Assembly: GCA_018268085.1 (NCBI GenBank)
Contig: JAFDXE010000005.1
Span: 102,132-166,131, forward strand
Source of the DNA: Bacteroidota bacterium
Lineage (GTDB): Bacteria > Bacteroidota > Bacteroidia > Chitinophagales > Chitinophagaceae
Direction: 5' to 3'
DNA: 64,000 nt
In this document: piece after piece, positions 53,252 to 62,267 of the stretch
Layout of the letters: every line of letters starts with the position of its first letter
How positions within the stretch are numbered: the first letter of the stretch is position 1
The notes under the pieces: model-generated
Told to the model about the DNA's origin: nothing
Database searches by the model: none
Seen by the model: the letters and a program-made list of their open reading frames with translations, nothing else
Translations under genes and position numbers: made by a program

Positions 53252-53283
53252 TTTTATGTGCTGCCTAAAATCGATTATTTTTG
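53252..53283 (+). promoter_or_regulatory. Promoter of the AmgK-RapZ / MurU pair
   Basis: TTTT at 53252-53255, 20 bases of spacer and TATTTTTG at 53276-53283 match the Bacteroidota promoter layout. Transcription should start near 53290, so the leader is only about seven bases long. Confidence 0.65.
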
Positions 53284-53296
53284 GCGCAATTAATTA

Positions 53297-54748
53297 ATGA
53301 TGCAGCACATAACAGAAGAAGTAAAGAAACTTTTTGTATCGCATTTTAAAATGGACCCTGTTGGGATCGATAAATTGCCACAAAGCGGAAGCGACAGGAT
53401 TTATTTCCGCTTACACACAAATGATAAAACTTTTATCGCTACGTACAATAATAATATTGCTGAGAACAATACATTCATAAACTTCAGTAATCATTTTAAA
53501 CAGGCCAATGTACCGGTACCTCAAATAATTGCTGTAAATAATACCGCTACGATTTATATCCAGGAAGACTTTGGTGATACATCGCTGTTACAGGTACTGG
53601 AGAAAGAAGGACATACAGATCATGTGTTCTCCCTTTTCCGGAAAAGTCTTAGCGCACTGGCACACATGCAAATTGTAGGGGATAAAGGATTACAATACGA
53701 CTGGTGCATCACCAGTAAAGAATTTGGAAAGAGAGCCATCCTCACCGACCTGTTATATTTTAAATATTATTTTCTAGACACATTAAAAATTCCTTACGAC
53801 AAAGAAAAACTGATCGACGATTTTGAAGCATTGGCTACTTATCTCTCACATGTAGATCATAAATATTTTATGTTCCGTGATTTCCAGAGCCGTAACATCA
53901 TGATACAAAATGATGAAGTAAAATTTATAGATTACCAGGGTGGAATGAAAGGCGCATTGCAATATGATGTTGCGTCTTTACTATGGCAGGCTAAAGCTGA
54001 TCTTGACGATGAATGGAAAACGAAATTATTGTATTACTACATGGACTGTGTAGATGCTTTATTAAAAAAACCTGTAGACAGATCAAGGTTTGAAAGTCAA
54101 TACAATGGTTATGTACTCATAAGATTGTTACAGGTGCTTGGCGCTTACGGTTTCCGTGGTTTGTTTGAAAGAAAAGCTCATTTTTTAACGAGCATTCCGC
54201 TTGCATTGCGTAACCTGAAATGGTTTATACAAAATAAAACATTCGGCATCACGCTTCCGGAATTTGAAAGACTATTGCTGTTGTGCGTGGATGATGATGT
54301 GATTGCAAAGTTTACGCCGGTGAAAGCCAGTGACACTACAGCTTTGCTGGTTTCAATTAAAAGTTTCTCTTACCTGAAATCTGGTTACCCGGCAGATAAT
54401 ACAAAGAATGGAGGCGGTTATGTTTTTGATTGCCGCGGTTTGCTGAACCCGGGAAGAATTGAACAATACAAAACACAATCCGGCCAGGATAAAGCAGTGA
54501 AAGATTATCTTGAACAGGAAACAAAAATGCCCGACTTCTTAAACAATGTGTATAACATCGTTGATATTTCAGTTGAAGAGTATATTAAACGCGGTTTTGA
54601 AAATTTGTCAATAAATTTTGGTTGCACCGGCGGCCAGCACAGAAGCGTGTACGCAGCGGATGCATTGGCCAGGCACTTAAGAAATAAATTCGGTGTAAAA
54701 GTTGAAGTAGATCACACCAATAAAGAAAACTGGTTGAAGAATCTTTAA
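53297..54748 (+). CDS. AmgK-like sugar kinase fused to RapZ C-terminal domain
   Basis: A 483-residue fusion. Residues 1 to about 340 form an aminoglycoside-phosphotransferase/ChoK-type kinase: IYFRLHTNDKTFIATY (ATP lobe), FMFRDFQSRNIMI (catalytic loop) and VKFIDYQGG (metal-binding Asp), closest to AmgK, the anomeric kinase for MurNAc/GlcNAc. Residues about 348-483 match the RapZ C-terminal domain: VFDCRGLLNPG and INFGCTGGQHRSVYAADALARHL (about 439-461). In E. coli that domain binds GlcN6P and small RNAs. ATG 53297 or 53300 may be used. It forms a short operon with the MurU-like gene 33 bases downstream. Confidence 0.88.
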   Translation: MMQHITEEVKKLFVSHFKMDPVGIDKLPQSGSDRIYFRLHTNDKTFIATYNNNIAENNTFINFSNHFKQANVPVPQIIAVNNTATIYIQEDFGDTSLLQVLEKEGHTDHVFSLFRKSLSALAHMQIVGDKGLQYDWCITSKEFGKRAILTDLLYFKYYFLDTLKIPYDKEKLIDDFEALATYLSHVDHKYFMFRDFQSRNIMIQNDEVKFIDYQGGMKGALQYDVASLLWQAKADLDDEWKTKLLYYYMDCVDALLKKPVDRSRFESQYNGYVLIRLLQVLGAYGFRGLFERKAHFLTSIPLALRNLKWFIQNKTFGITLPEFERLLLLCVDDDVIAKFTPVKASDTTALLVSIKSFSYLKSGYPADNTKNGGGYVFDCRGLLNPGRIEQYKTQSGQDKAVKDYLEQETKMPDFLNNVYNIVDISVEEYIKRGFENLSINFGCTGGQHRSVYAADALARHLRNKFGVKVEVDHTNKENWLKNL

Positions 54749-54781
54749 TTTTATTGAAAGCGAATTCAATGTAAGTAATTC

Positions 54782-55507
54782 ATGAGCATACGTAAAGCAA
54801 TAATTTTTTCGGCGGGATTGGGAACAAGGTTTAAACCCTGGACGGATTTACATCCGAAAGCATTGGCTATAGTAAATGGGAAATCATTGTTGCAACGAAA
54901 TGTTGAATACCTGCAACAATTCAATATTTATGATGTAATCGTAAATGTGCACCATTTCCCCGATCAGATTATCAAAGCGATACAGGACAATAAAGGGTGG
55001 GGAAGTAATATCGTTATCAGTGATGAATCGGCTGAAGTATTGGAAACAGGTGGCGGATTGCTGAAAGCAAAAGCATTATTTGATCCGGCTGAACCTTTCC
55101 TGTCGTTGAATGTAGATGTACTCACAGATCTTAACATACATCGCTTACTTGAATATCATCTGCAGCATCAGCCATTAATTACCTATGGTGTAACCAAGCG
55201 AAATACTTCCCGCAATGTTTTACTTGATGAACATTACCGCATGTGTGGCTGGCGCAATAACAAAACCGGCGAAGAAAAAATTGTTATTCCCGGAAGAACA
55301 CTGCAGCCTTATGCCTATAGTTGTGTTGTAATTTATCAACCGGAAATATTTTCCCTGATCCGGCAAACGGGAAAATTTTCTATCATGGATACGTACTTAG
55401 ATCTTGCCGCAGAACATGCTATTCTGGGTTTTGATCATACCGGCGATAAATGGGTTGATGTAGGTAAAACCGAAAGTGTTGCTGTAGCAGAAAATTTATT
55501 TGCGTAG
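54782..55507 (+). CDS. murU: MurU-like sugar-1-phosphate nucleotidyltransferase
   Basis: A 241-residue nucleotidyltransferase. AIIFSAGLGTRFKPWTDLHPKALAIVNGKSLL is the GxGTR/PK signature, VLETGGGLLKAKALF is typical of MurU, and LSLNVDVLTDLNI holds the metal-binding Asp. MurU makes UDP-MurNAc from MurNAc-1-phosphate, bypassing de novo synthesis and fosfomycin's target. The upstream AmgK-like kinase would provide MurNAc-1-phosphate. GlcNAc- or mannose-1-phosphate cannot be excluded as substrate from sequence alone. It converges with a methyltransferase gene that ends at the next base. Confidence 0.85.
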   Translation: MSIRKAIIFSAGLGTRFKPWTDLHPKALAIVNGKSLLQRNVEYLQQFNIYDVIVNVHHFPDQIIKAIQDNKGWGSNIVISDESAEVLETGGGLLKAKALFDPAEPFLSLNVDVLTDLNIHRLLEYHLQHQPLITYGVTKRNTSRNVLLDEHYRMCGWRNNKTGEEKIVIPGRTLQPYAYSCVVIYQPEIFSLIRQTGKFSIMDTYLDLAAEHAILGFDHTGDKWVDVGKTESVAVAENLFA

Positions 55508-56329
55508 CTATTTCTTTCGGAATGAAATAATATAGTAATCCCCGATGTATTTCCATGGCCAGGATGCCTTGAATTTATTTTCCTTTTGTACGAGGTAAGC
55601 AAAAAGTTTTGGATATTTTTCTGCAAAATGTTCGATATATGACGGAGGAACAATCGTACACAATCCTTCCAAACCAGTAAGCGCATATTTGTTTTTCATC
55701 AGGTGCACCAGTTTTTTGGGAGAATGATACCAGCACATAAACGGAATTCCGTTCACTTTTGCTTTTCTGCCTTTACTACTGAAAAATCTTCTGAATGCCG
55801 TTTTAAATTTTCCCTTGAATACCAGTAAGGTTTCCCATAAACAAAAGGAAGGAAGTACAACCATCACAACAGCACCGCCCGGTTTCAACAAGGTATCAAA
55901 TGAAAGAAGGATTTTTTCCATCTCATTTGTACAATTCAATCCTGCGAAATTGGAAAAGATACAGTCGTACGGACCTTTGTATGCAAGGTTTTCTAATGAA
56001 GTAAAAGAACATAATTCAGTAGATATCTTTTCTGAGAGGCCCGCCTGCTCCACTTTTGCTTTTAATTGTTGCTGCATCCCTTCAGAGATATCTGTTGCAT
56101 GAACGGTATGTCCGGCTCTTGCAAAAAAAATGGCATCTTCCCCGGTACCGGCATTCAGTTCAAGAATGTTTGCGTGTGCCGGTAGTAACGATAATGTATG
56201 TGCGTGTACACGATCCCGTTTGTACTGTACAATCTTATCCTTTCCATACAATTCATCAAATTCAGGCGCCTGTGCAGAAAATGCTGCAGAAGCCTGTTGT
56301 TCATTTGTTATGGAAGACGAGGTATGCAT
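55508..56329 (-). CDS. SAM-dependent methyltransferase (operon gene 5)
   Basis: A 273-residue class I methyltransferase. NILELNAGTGEDAIFFARAG is motif I (about residues 60-79; Leu-Asn replaces the more common Gly-Cys), TVHATDIS is the adenine-binding acidic strand, and FDCIFSNFAGLN is motif IV-like (YDCIFSNF). It overlaps the upstream radical SAM gene as ATGA, so it is translationally coupled. The substrate is unknown. It is the last gene of the five-gene minus-strand operon. Confidence 0.86.
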   Translation of the reverse strand: MHTSSSITNEQQASAAFSAQAPEFDELYGKDKIVQYKRDRVHAHTLSLLPAHANILELNAGTGEDAIFFARAGHTVHATDISEGMQQQLKAKVEQAGLSEKISTELCSFTSLENLAYKGPYDCIFSNFAGLNCTNEMEKILLSFDTLLKPGGAVVMVVLPSFCLWETLLVFKGKFKTAFRRFFSSKGRKAKVNGIPFMCWYHSPKKLVHLMKNKYALTGLEGLCTIVPPSYIEHFAEKYPKLFAYLVQKENKFKASWPWKYIGDYYIISFRKK

Positions 56330-57789
56330 CAGGCTTTTTCGAGCTGTTGTAATTTTAGTTTATTGAGTAAGGATGAGGGCGCATAGTATAGTAATGATAG
56401 CGCCTTCTTCAAAACAAGCCTGTTGGATTTGAACGGTTGCGTAAATAATTTTTTTATGTTGTTATAGGCGATATGCTTGCGGTAAGTTTTATGTACATAC
56501 CGATGCAATTGCTTATAAAATGCAGGTTGATAAGTATTGCGAAACATAAGCGCCAGTTCATCTGAGTCTGACCAGTTTGCTTTTTGTTCCAGCTCGGATT
56601 TTACATTTTCAAAAAATACTGTTCCCGGTAATGGATAGGAAACGGAAATACCCAATTCATCCGGCAACAAACGATTGATCATTTTAATCGTGAGATTGAT
56701 ATCTGCTTTTGTTTCGCCCGGGTATCCAAACTGTATAAAGAAGCAGGGTTTAATTCCATAAGCCCGCATCAGCTTTGTGGATGTTTCAATCTGTTCAATC
56801 GTTGTACCCTTGTCCATAGCATCCAGGATTTTCTGTGATCCGCTTTCAGCACCCATCCAAACCGTTTCACATCCTGCACGGCTTAGCGCACTGATCTCCA
56901 GTTTGTCGCCGAGCAGATCGGCTCTTGCCTGTATCTTGAATCGTAACTTTAATTTTTCTTTTTCAAGCTCATTAGCAAACTCATGTATCCATCCTGGTTT
57001 CAATCCAAAAATGTCGTCGCAAAACCAAATGTGCTCATAGTTGAATTTTTCTTTCAGCATTTTCAACTCCTTTACTACATGTTGCGGTGACCTGGAATTA
57101 TACCTGTTTCCATAAATAGGTTTCGCACACCAGTTACATTTAAAAGGGCAGCCTCTTGTGGTGGCCATGTTCATGGAAAAATAGCCGCTGCTTTTCATCC
57201 ACATATTTTTATAGGGAGCAAGGTCAATCATGTCCCATGCAGGAAAAGGAAGTGCATCGAGGTCTTTCAATACTGCGGCCCGTTTTGTTTTAATGGTATT
57301 GCCATTTTGTTTAAAAGCAATGCCGTCTATTGTACTAAAATCCTGTTGAGATTGGTTGATGGCTATTGCAAGTTTCTGCAATGTTGCTTCGCCTTCACCG
57401 ATGATAATAAAATCAGCGCCATTGTCAAGATATTTTTCAAAATGATCCGATGAATCTGAACTTGATATGATAACCCTGCAATTCATTGCTTTCGCCCGGC
57501 GTATCATTTCAAAAGCAGCTTCTCGCATATTGGTGAGGCACATTTTTGTGAGGTAGTTAAAGCCGTCATCATACAAAACAAAAAGCTCCGGTTTTTCTTT
57601 TTGCAAAACAGGAATTATTTCTGAGGCTTGTTGCGAAAACATCGTATCAAAAAATGCAACAGGAAACCCGGCTTCTTTTAAAACGGCTGCAGCATACAAT
57701 GTTCCCAACGGTGCATACGGCTTCGCAGTGGCCCATTGCTTTGGATCGAAACGGAGAAAGTAGGAATGTGTGATCAATACTTTCTTCAT
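56329..57789 (-). CDS. B12-binding radical SAM protein (operon gene 4)
   Basis: About 486 residues from MKKVLITHSYFLRFDP (57789), which overlaps the previous stop as ATGA. Residues 1-150 form a cobalamin-binding-like Rossmann domain (APLGTLYAAAVLKEAG, then IIIGEGEATLQKLA). The radical SAM core has MATTRGCPFKCNWCAK (CxxxCxxC, about residues 197-212), followed by HIWFCDDIFGL and ETVWMGAESGSQKILDAMDKG. Relatives include methylases and ring-forming enzymes such as BchE and HpnJ. The product is unknown. The first His of a classical DxHxxG B12 motif is not evident, so cobalamin use is uncertain. Confidence 0.88.
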   Translation of the reverse strand: MKKVLITHSYFLRFDPKQWATAKPYAPLGTLYAAAVLKEAGFPVAFFDTMFSQQASEIIPVLQKEKPELFVLYDDGFNYLTKMCLTNMREAAFEMIRRAKAMNCRVIISSSDSSDHFEKYLDNGADFIIIGEGEATLQKLAIAINQSQQDFSTIDGIAFKQNGNTIKTKRAAVLKDLDALPFPAWDMIDLAPYKNMWMKSSGYFSMNMATTRGCPFKCNWCAKPIYGNRYNSRSPQHVVKELKMLKEKFNYEHIWFCDDIFGLKPGWIHEFANELEKEKLKLRFKIQARADLLGDKLEISALSRAGCETVWMGAESGSQKILDAMDKGTTIEQIETSTKLMRAYGIKPCFFIQFGYPGETKADINLTIKMINRLLPDELGISVSYPLPGTVFFENVKSELEQKANWSDSDELALMFRNTYQPAFYKQLHRYVHKTYRKHIAYNNIKKLFTQPFKSNRLVLKKALSLLYYAPSSLLNKLKLQQLEKA

Positions 57790-58847
57790 TGCAGGATTTT
57801 TTTTACCGGGTTGGTTGTGGGATGAAGATGTAAATAGCAAACACATTTTTTACAGGTATCATTCTTGTCAATATCCAGGTATTTCCTGAAGGTTAATCCG
57901 GGAGATGCATTCAGTACTTCATGAAACGGTTGTTGATGAATATTGCCGATAACATCATGAAAAAAGCAGGGACGCACGGCTCCATCCGGTTCAATTACGG
58001 CCGACACCCAGGGCGCATTACATTTTTTATAGGGAAAATCATTGAGTCCGTACTGCGCTGCATAATAGAAATAAATGTTTCGCATCTTCCCGGGCGATTC
58101 TAATATGAACCTGTTGTCAAAATCTTTTGTATAGGTAGCAATTAGGCTTTCAATTGTTTCTTCCAGTTCAGGCAATTCATCCCGGGAAATGGTTATTTCG
58201 TTTTGACGAGGTTCTGTCCACAACACTTCACGGTTAAATGCATGACTGCTGATATCGGCAGGAAGAAAACTGATACTGTCTAACCCTATTTGCCTGGCTG
58301 TATCCACAATACTGTGCCATTTACGAAAATTCTGTTTATGTATCACACACCTTCCACTAACAGGAAAGCCTGGCCGCAATTGTTTAATAGCTGCTATTCC
58401 TTCACTCATCTTCCGGAAAGCTCCCGGGATGTTTCGGATTGTGTCGTGCAATGTTTCATCTCCGTCGAGAGAAACGATTAGCTCCTGTACCTGTTCCGCA
58501 ATTTCTGCAGCGTATTTTTTTATGGTAAGTCCTGTAGACAACAGGGTTACTGCAATATGTTCACTGCGCAACATCCTGCAAAATGTAAAAAATTCCGGGT
58601 GCAATAAAGCTTCTCCTCCCGACATCAGCACCTGCCTGGTACCGAGTTTTTTTAAGGAGATGATCAATGAACTGATATCTTCTCTTTGTAGTTGCTTCAG
58701 GTTGCTGTTCCCTTTCCATATATCACACATTGTACAACGGCAATTGCAGGAACTGTGGGGCATCAGTATTACAATAGGTAAACTACTGATCCTGTCTGTT
58801 TGCAAAGTGCGGTAACGTGAAATTGTATGGTATAAATTATCCAGCAA
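57786..58847 (-). CDS. Radical SAM/SPASM-type protein (operon gene 3)
   Basis: About 353 residues. MPHSSCNCRCTMCDIWKGN holds the CxxxCxxC cluster (about residues 34-41), VLMSGGEALLHPEFF is the SAM-binding GGE motif, and the C-terminus has cysteines KKCNAPW, RPCFF and DTCKKCVCYLH, consistent with an auxiliary SPASM-type cluster. Relatives modify peptides or small molecules. The start is TTG at 58847, directly after the upstream TAG; the first ATG would delete the initial strand before the cysteines. It overlaps gene 4 by four bases. No precursor peptide was seen. Confidence 0.87.
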   Translation of the reverse strand: MLDNLYHTISRYRTLQTDRISSLPIVILMPHSSCNCRCTMCDIWKGNSNLKQLQREDISSLIISLKKLGTRQVLMSGGEALLHPEFFTFCRMLRSEHIAVTLLSTGLTIKKYAAEIAEQVQELIVSLDGDETLHDTIRNIPGAFRKMSEGIAAIKQLRPGFPVSGRCVIHKQNFRKWHSIVDTARQIGLDSISFLPADISSHAFNREVLWTEPRQNEITISRDELPELEETIESLIATYTKDFDNRFILESPGKMRNIYFYYAAQYGLNDFPYKKCNAPWVSAVIEPDGAVRPCFFHDVIGNIHQQPFHEVLNASPGLTFRKYLDIDKNDTCKKCVCYLHLHPTTNPVKKILQ

Positions 58848-59519
58848 CTACCAGGAAGTTTTTTTTGAGATTTTAAAAATAAAATTTTTCTCCACTAAAT
58901 TTCTTTTTTCAAATACACAGTCCATTGTAAATCCATTTCCTGCTGCAAATGTATTGATCATTACCATGTCGCAACCATCGCATAATATCATATATACATT
59001 CGTTTGATCATGCATGTATTGAGCAAGCGATGAGAACAGGCCGGAGAAATAACTGCCATCTTCACCACAAAACCAGGCATACTCTTTTGGTTGCTGCGGA
59101 TTTCTTTTATAATACGGAGGATTGATTGCTATGATATCAAATTGTTGCAAAGGAATATTGCCGAAGAGGTTTGATTCTATAACCTGTATCAAACAATTAT
59201 TTTGTTTGCAGTTTTTAATCAGTTGTGCTGTTGCTATCGGGTTGATATCGGTGGCTGTTACCCTTGCTCCTTTCCCTGCAATTACCATAGAAATAAGCCC
59301 GCTACCGCAGCCCAGCTCCAGGAAATTTTTTTTATCTACCGGTTGTTTAAGTAAAAACTGTAACAGCAATTGTGTACTGGAAAAAAACCCCGGATGAAAA
59401 ACTTCAGGACGAATGGTAAGCTTCAAACCTTTATAAGTATAGATCCTCGTTTTGGAAAGATATTGTTGCACCAACGGCTTGTAAGTTCTGGAAACGATAT
59501 GTTTTATTACTGTCTGCAC
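58848..59519 (-). CDS. Class I methyltransferase with NPPY motif (operon gene 2)
   Basis: A 223-residue protein. FLELGCGSGLISMVIAGKGARVTATDINPIA covers motifs I and II (about residues 66-96), and FDIIAINPPYYKRN is the NPPY catalytic motif of N-methyltransferases such as HemK/PrmC and Trm-like RNA or protein methylases. The target could be a nitrogen in the operon's product. The stop codon abuts the TTG start of gene 3 and the start lies nine bases beyond gene 1, so it is co-translated with both. Confidence 0.87.
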   Translation of the reverse strand: MQTVIKHIVSRTYKPLVQQYLSKTRIYTYKGLKLTIRPEVFHPGFFSSTQLLLQFLLKQPVDKKNFLELGCGSGLISMVIAGKGARVTATDINPIATAQLIKNCKQNNCLIQVIESNLFGNIPLQQFDIIAINPPYYKRNPQQPKEYAWFCGEDGSYFSGLFSSLAQYMHDQTNVYMILCDGCDMVMINTFAAGNGFTMDCVFEKRNLVEKNFIFKISKKTSW

Positions 59520-59528
59520 GGTGAAAAT

Positions 59529-61028
59529 TTAAAATCCTTCAATTTCAGGCTGCCTGTATTTCCAAAGAATTTGCAGCGCCTTTAGTTCGTATGGTTTCTT
59601 ATATATACCGGTTTTGTACCGTAATGAAGCTATGTTTCGCAGCAATTGTCTTTTAGTACTACTCAATCGGATATCCGACACCGTTGGGTAGTAACCATTC
59701 AACACTGTTTCAAAATCTTTTATTTTATCAATCATGGCCGGTGTAAGCCATGGTGTTAAAGGATTTTTGCGGAGATCAAAATTTTCCCATTGTGGTGCAA
59801 TCCAGTCTTCCAGTTTTTCCGGGAAATGAAATCCGCTTCCCAATACTTTGTTGTAGAGTTCACTTCCTTCTGCCGGTACAGGACTGTACACATAAATGAT
59901 AATCTCAGTTTGTGGATTGATCTGTTTTATTTCTTTGATAAATGCAATATCCTGGTCTATCTGCTTCATTACCTGTTCAGGAGTATCGCCAGGCGTTCCT
60001 AATACAAATGAATATTCAGGAATGATTCCAAATTTCCCGATCCTGGCCGCAAACGTTCGGATCTCGTCAGCGGTTTGTGTTCCGCCTTTATCCATTTTTT
60101 TTAAGATCTCGTCATTGCCTGTTTCTGCCCCAAAGAATATCATTTTGCACCCGCTTTCCCTCATCAGTTCCAGCGATGCATCTGAATATTTATCAATAGT
60201 ATCAATTCTTCCTTCTCCCCACCAGATCATTTTTTCGGGTTTAATTAAACGGGAGAATTCAACTGTTCTTTTTTCAGAAACGAAAAAATTATTATCGTGA
60301 AATTCTATTGCATTGCCTCCAAAATTTTCTTTCAGGTATTTTATATCCTGGTAAATTAATTGTGCCGATTTACCTCTCCATCTTGCATTGTAAATGGGAA
60401 CAACAGCACAAAAAGAACATTTAAACGGGCAGCCCATGCTGGAATGATAGGCGATTGTTTTTGTACCGAGATAAGTTTTTCCAAGATATTTTTGAATCGG
60501 GTAAAAACTGTTTAGTTTTTCATAAGGCAATGCAGGTAAGTTGTCCAGGTCATACAATTCATCTTTAGGTGTTTTTATGATCTTACCGTTGAATGAGTAG
60601 ATGAGATTATTGATGAGTTCGTACGGTTTGTTTTGTAACAACGATTGTAACAATGCAGGAAAAGTTTTTTCTCCCGGGCCGTTTACGATAAAATCAACAA
60701 AGCCCGATTCTAATACAACCTTTGGCTGGTTGGATGCAAAATATCCGCCCCAGACAATAGTTACTGCGGGATAATTTTCCCTAATTTTTTTTGAATAAGG
60801 AATTGCCTGTTTCAATTGCGGACCCGGCATACAGGTACAACCGAAAAATCGGAATTCGCCGCTGCGCAGGTAGTTGTTGATGGTATCCCATGGGTCATTT
60901 TCAAGATTGCCATCTACAATTACATATTCAAATATTCCCTCAATGGAAGATGCAATACTGAGAATGGAATTGGGTATTCTCGGTTTATATTTTGCACTGC
61001 GGGGATTAAATAATAGTACCTTATTCAT
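59529..61028 (-). CDS. B12-binding radical SAM protein (operon gene 1)
   Basis: A 499-residue protein. The N-terminal Rossmann-like domain starts KVLLFNPRSAKYKPRIPNSI and contains IVWGGYFASNQPKVVLESG and FIVNGPGEKTFPALL, the pattern of B12-domain radical SAM enzymes (BchE/HpnR/Fom3-like). The core has SSMGCPFKCSFCAVVP (CxxxCxxC, about residues 205-220), FHDNNFF and MIFFGAETGNDEILKKMDKGG. It starts the operon; a gap of about 120 bases separates it from the divergent glycosyltransferase. The reaction is unknown. Confidence 0.88.
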   Translation of the reverse strand: MNKVLLFNPRSAKYKPRIPNSILSIASSIEGIFEYVIVDGNLENDPWDTINNYLRSGEFRFFGCTCMPGPQLKQAIPYSKKIRENYPAVTIVWGGYFASNQPKVVLESGFVDFIVNGPGEKTFPALLQSLLQNKPYELINNLIYSFNGKIIKTPKDELYDLDNLPALPYEKLNSFYPIQKYLGKTYLGTKTIAYHSSMGCPFKCSFCAVVPIYNARWRGKSAQLIYQDIKYLKENFGGNAIEFHDNNFFVSEKRTVEFSRLIKPEKMIWWGEGRIDTIDKYSDASLELMRESGCKMIFFGAETGNDEILKKMDKGGTQTADEIRTFAARIGKFGIIPEYSFVLGTPGDTPEQVMKQIDQDIAFIKEIKQINPQTEIIIYVYSPVPAEGSELYNKVLGSGFHFPEKLEDWIAPQWENFDLRKNPLTPWLTPAMIDKIKDFETVLNGYYPTVSDIRLSSTKRQLLRNIASLRYKTGIYKKPYELKALQILWKYRQPEIEGF

Positions 61029-61150
61029 GCAGCATTAAAGTTACTGTAATATGACTTATTAAAACGATGTCTGCATTGAATTAGTTGCCCGCAAGAATAC
61101 AAAAGTAAACAGTAAGGATTTAATTATCTTTCCGCACAGATATAAATTGA

Positions 61151-62263
61151 ATGATTAAGGTAATCAACATTGTATATTATTGTCATAACGATTATGATCA
61201 CCCGAAGCAGGTATTGGCTAAACATGCGCCTTCGTTGGGATTTGTTCCATTCATCAAAGACAGGATCGATATCCAATTTGTAAAACACCTCAATTTTGAA
61301 GGGATAGAAAAAGCGGATGATGTTACGTATGCATTTTTCAGGAGCATAAACCGGTTCTGGTTTATTCCTTTTACAACGCACAGGTATATCAAAAAGCAGT
61401 CGCCCCAGGTGATTATTGTAGAAGGGATGATATTTCCTTTACAGGTAATTTTTCTTAAGCTGATGCTGGGAAAACGTGTAAAGATCATTGTACAGCAACA
61501 TAACGATCGTCCATTTTCCGGGATAAGGAGAATTTGTCAGCGATTAGCCGATCAATGTATCGACCGGTATATTTTTACTTCCCTGCAGGATGCACAAGAA
61601 TGGGTAGATACAAAAATTATTAAAAGCATAAATAAATGCAATGAAGTTCTGGAAGCATCTACTTACTTTCAGAAAAAAGACAAAACTGCGAGCAGGCAAA
61701 AAACCGGGGTTTCCGGAACATATAGTTTTTTATGGGTTGGCCGATTAGATCCTGTAAAAAATCCAATGGTAGTTTTGAGGGCTTTCCAGGAATATCTGCA
61801 TGTAAATACGGATGCCAGGTTATATATGATTTATCAGTCGGGAAGTGAAATTAATCGTGTAGAAAAAATTATTTCAGAAAATAAAGAATTGAAAGCTGCA
61901 GTAAAATTAGTTGGTAAAATAGCGCACGATGAATTGGAATATTGGTATAGTGCAGCAGACTTTTATATTTCAGGAAGTAGTAGGGAAGCAACCAACTATT
62001 CTTTACTGGAAGCGATGGCCTGCGGTTGCATTCCCATTGTAACCGATATTCCTTCGTTCAGGAAAATTACCGGGGAAGGGGAATCCGGGTTATTATATCC
62101 TGCAGGAAATGTAGCTGCATTAGTTCAGATTTTCAAAAACCTGCATGCCATTAACCGTGAACAATTCAGTGCAGAAGTATTGCACTATTTTAAAACTAAC
62201 CTCTCCTTTAAAAATATTGCAGATGATACCATTCGTGTAATTGAACAGGTAATGATACAATAG
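61151..62263 (+). CDS. Glycosyltransferase family 4 protein
   Basis: A 370-residue GT-B enzyme. The N-terminal half is divergent (VINIVYYCHNDYDHPKQVL, VIIVEGMIFPLQVIFLKLMLGKR). The donor half has YSFLWVGRLDPVKNPMVVLRAF, ARLYMIYQSGSE and FYISGSSREATNYSLLEAMACGCIPIVTDIPSFRKI, with a NYSLLEAM nucleotide-binding loop. It is divergently transcribed from the radical SAM operon, so the two may share regulation and a product. The sugar is unknown. Confidence 0.87.
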   Translation: MIKVINIVYYCHNDYDHPKQVLAKHAPSLGFVPFIKDRIDIQFVKHLNFEGIEKADDVTYAFFRSINRFWFIPFTTHRYIKKQSPQVIIVEGMIFPLQVIFLKLMLGKRVKIIVQQHNDRPFSGIRRICQRLADQCIDRYIFTSLQDAQEWVDTKIIKSINKCNEVLEASTYFQKKDKTASRQKTGVSGTYSFLWVGRLDPVKNPMVVLRAFQEYLHVNTDARLYMIYQSGSEINRVEKIISENKELKAAVKLVGKIAHDELEYWYSAADFYISGSSREATNYSLLEAMACGCIPIVTDIPSFRKITGEGESGLLYPAGNVAALVQIFKNLHAINREQFSAEVLHYFKTNLSFKNIADDTIRVIEQVMIQ

Positions 62264-62267
62264 CCGA

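Noticed and set aside
61029..61150. RiPP precursor peptide upstream of the radical SAM operon
   Set aside because: The 122-base gap holds no small ORF with a plausible leader and core on either strand.
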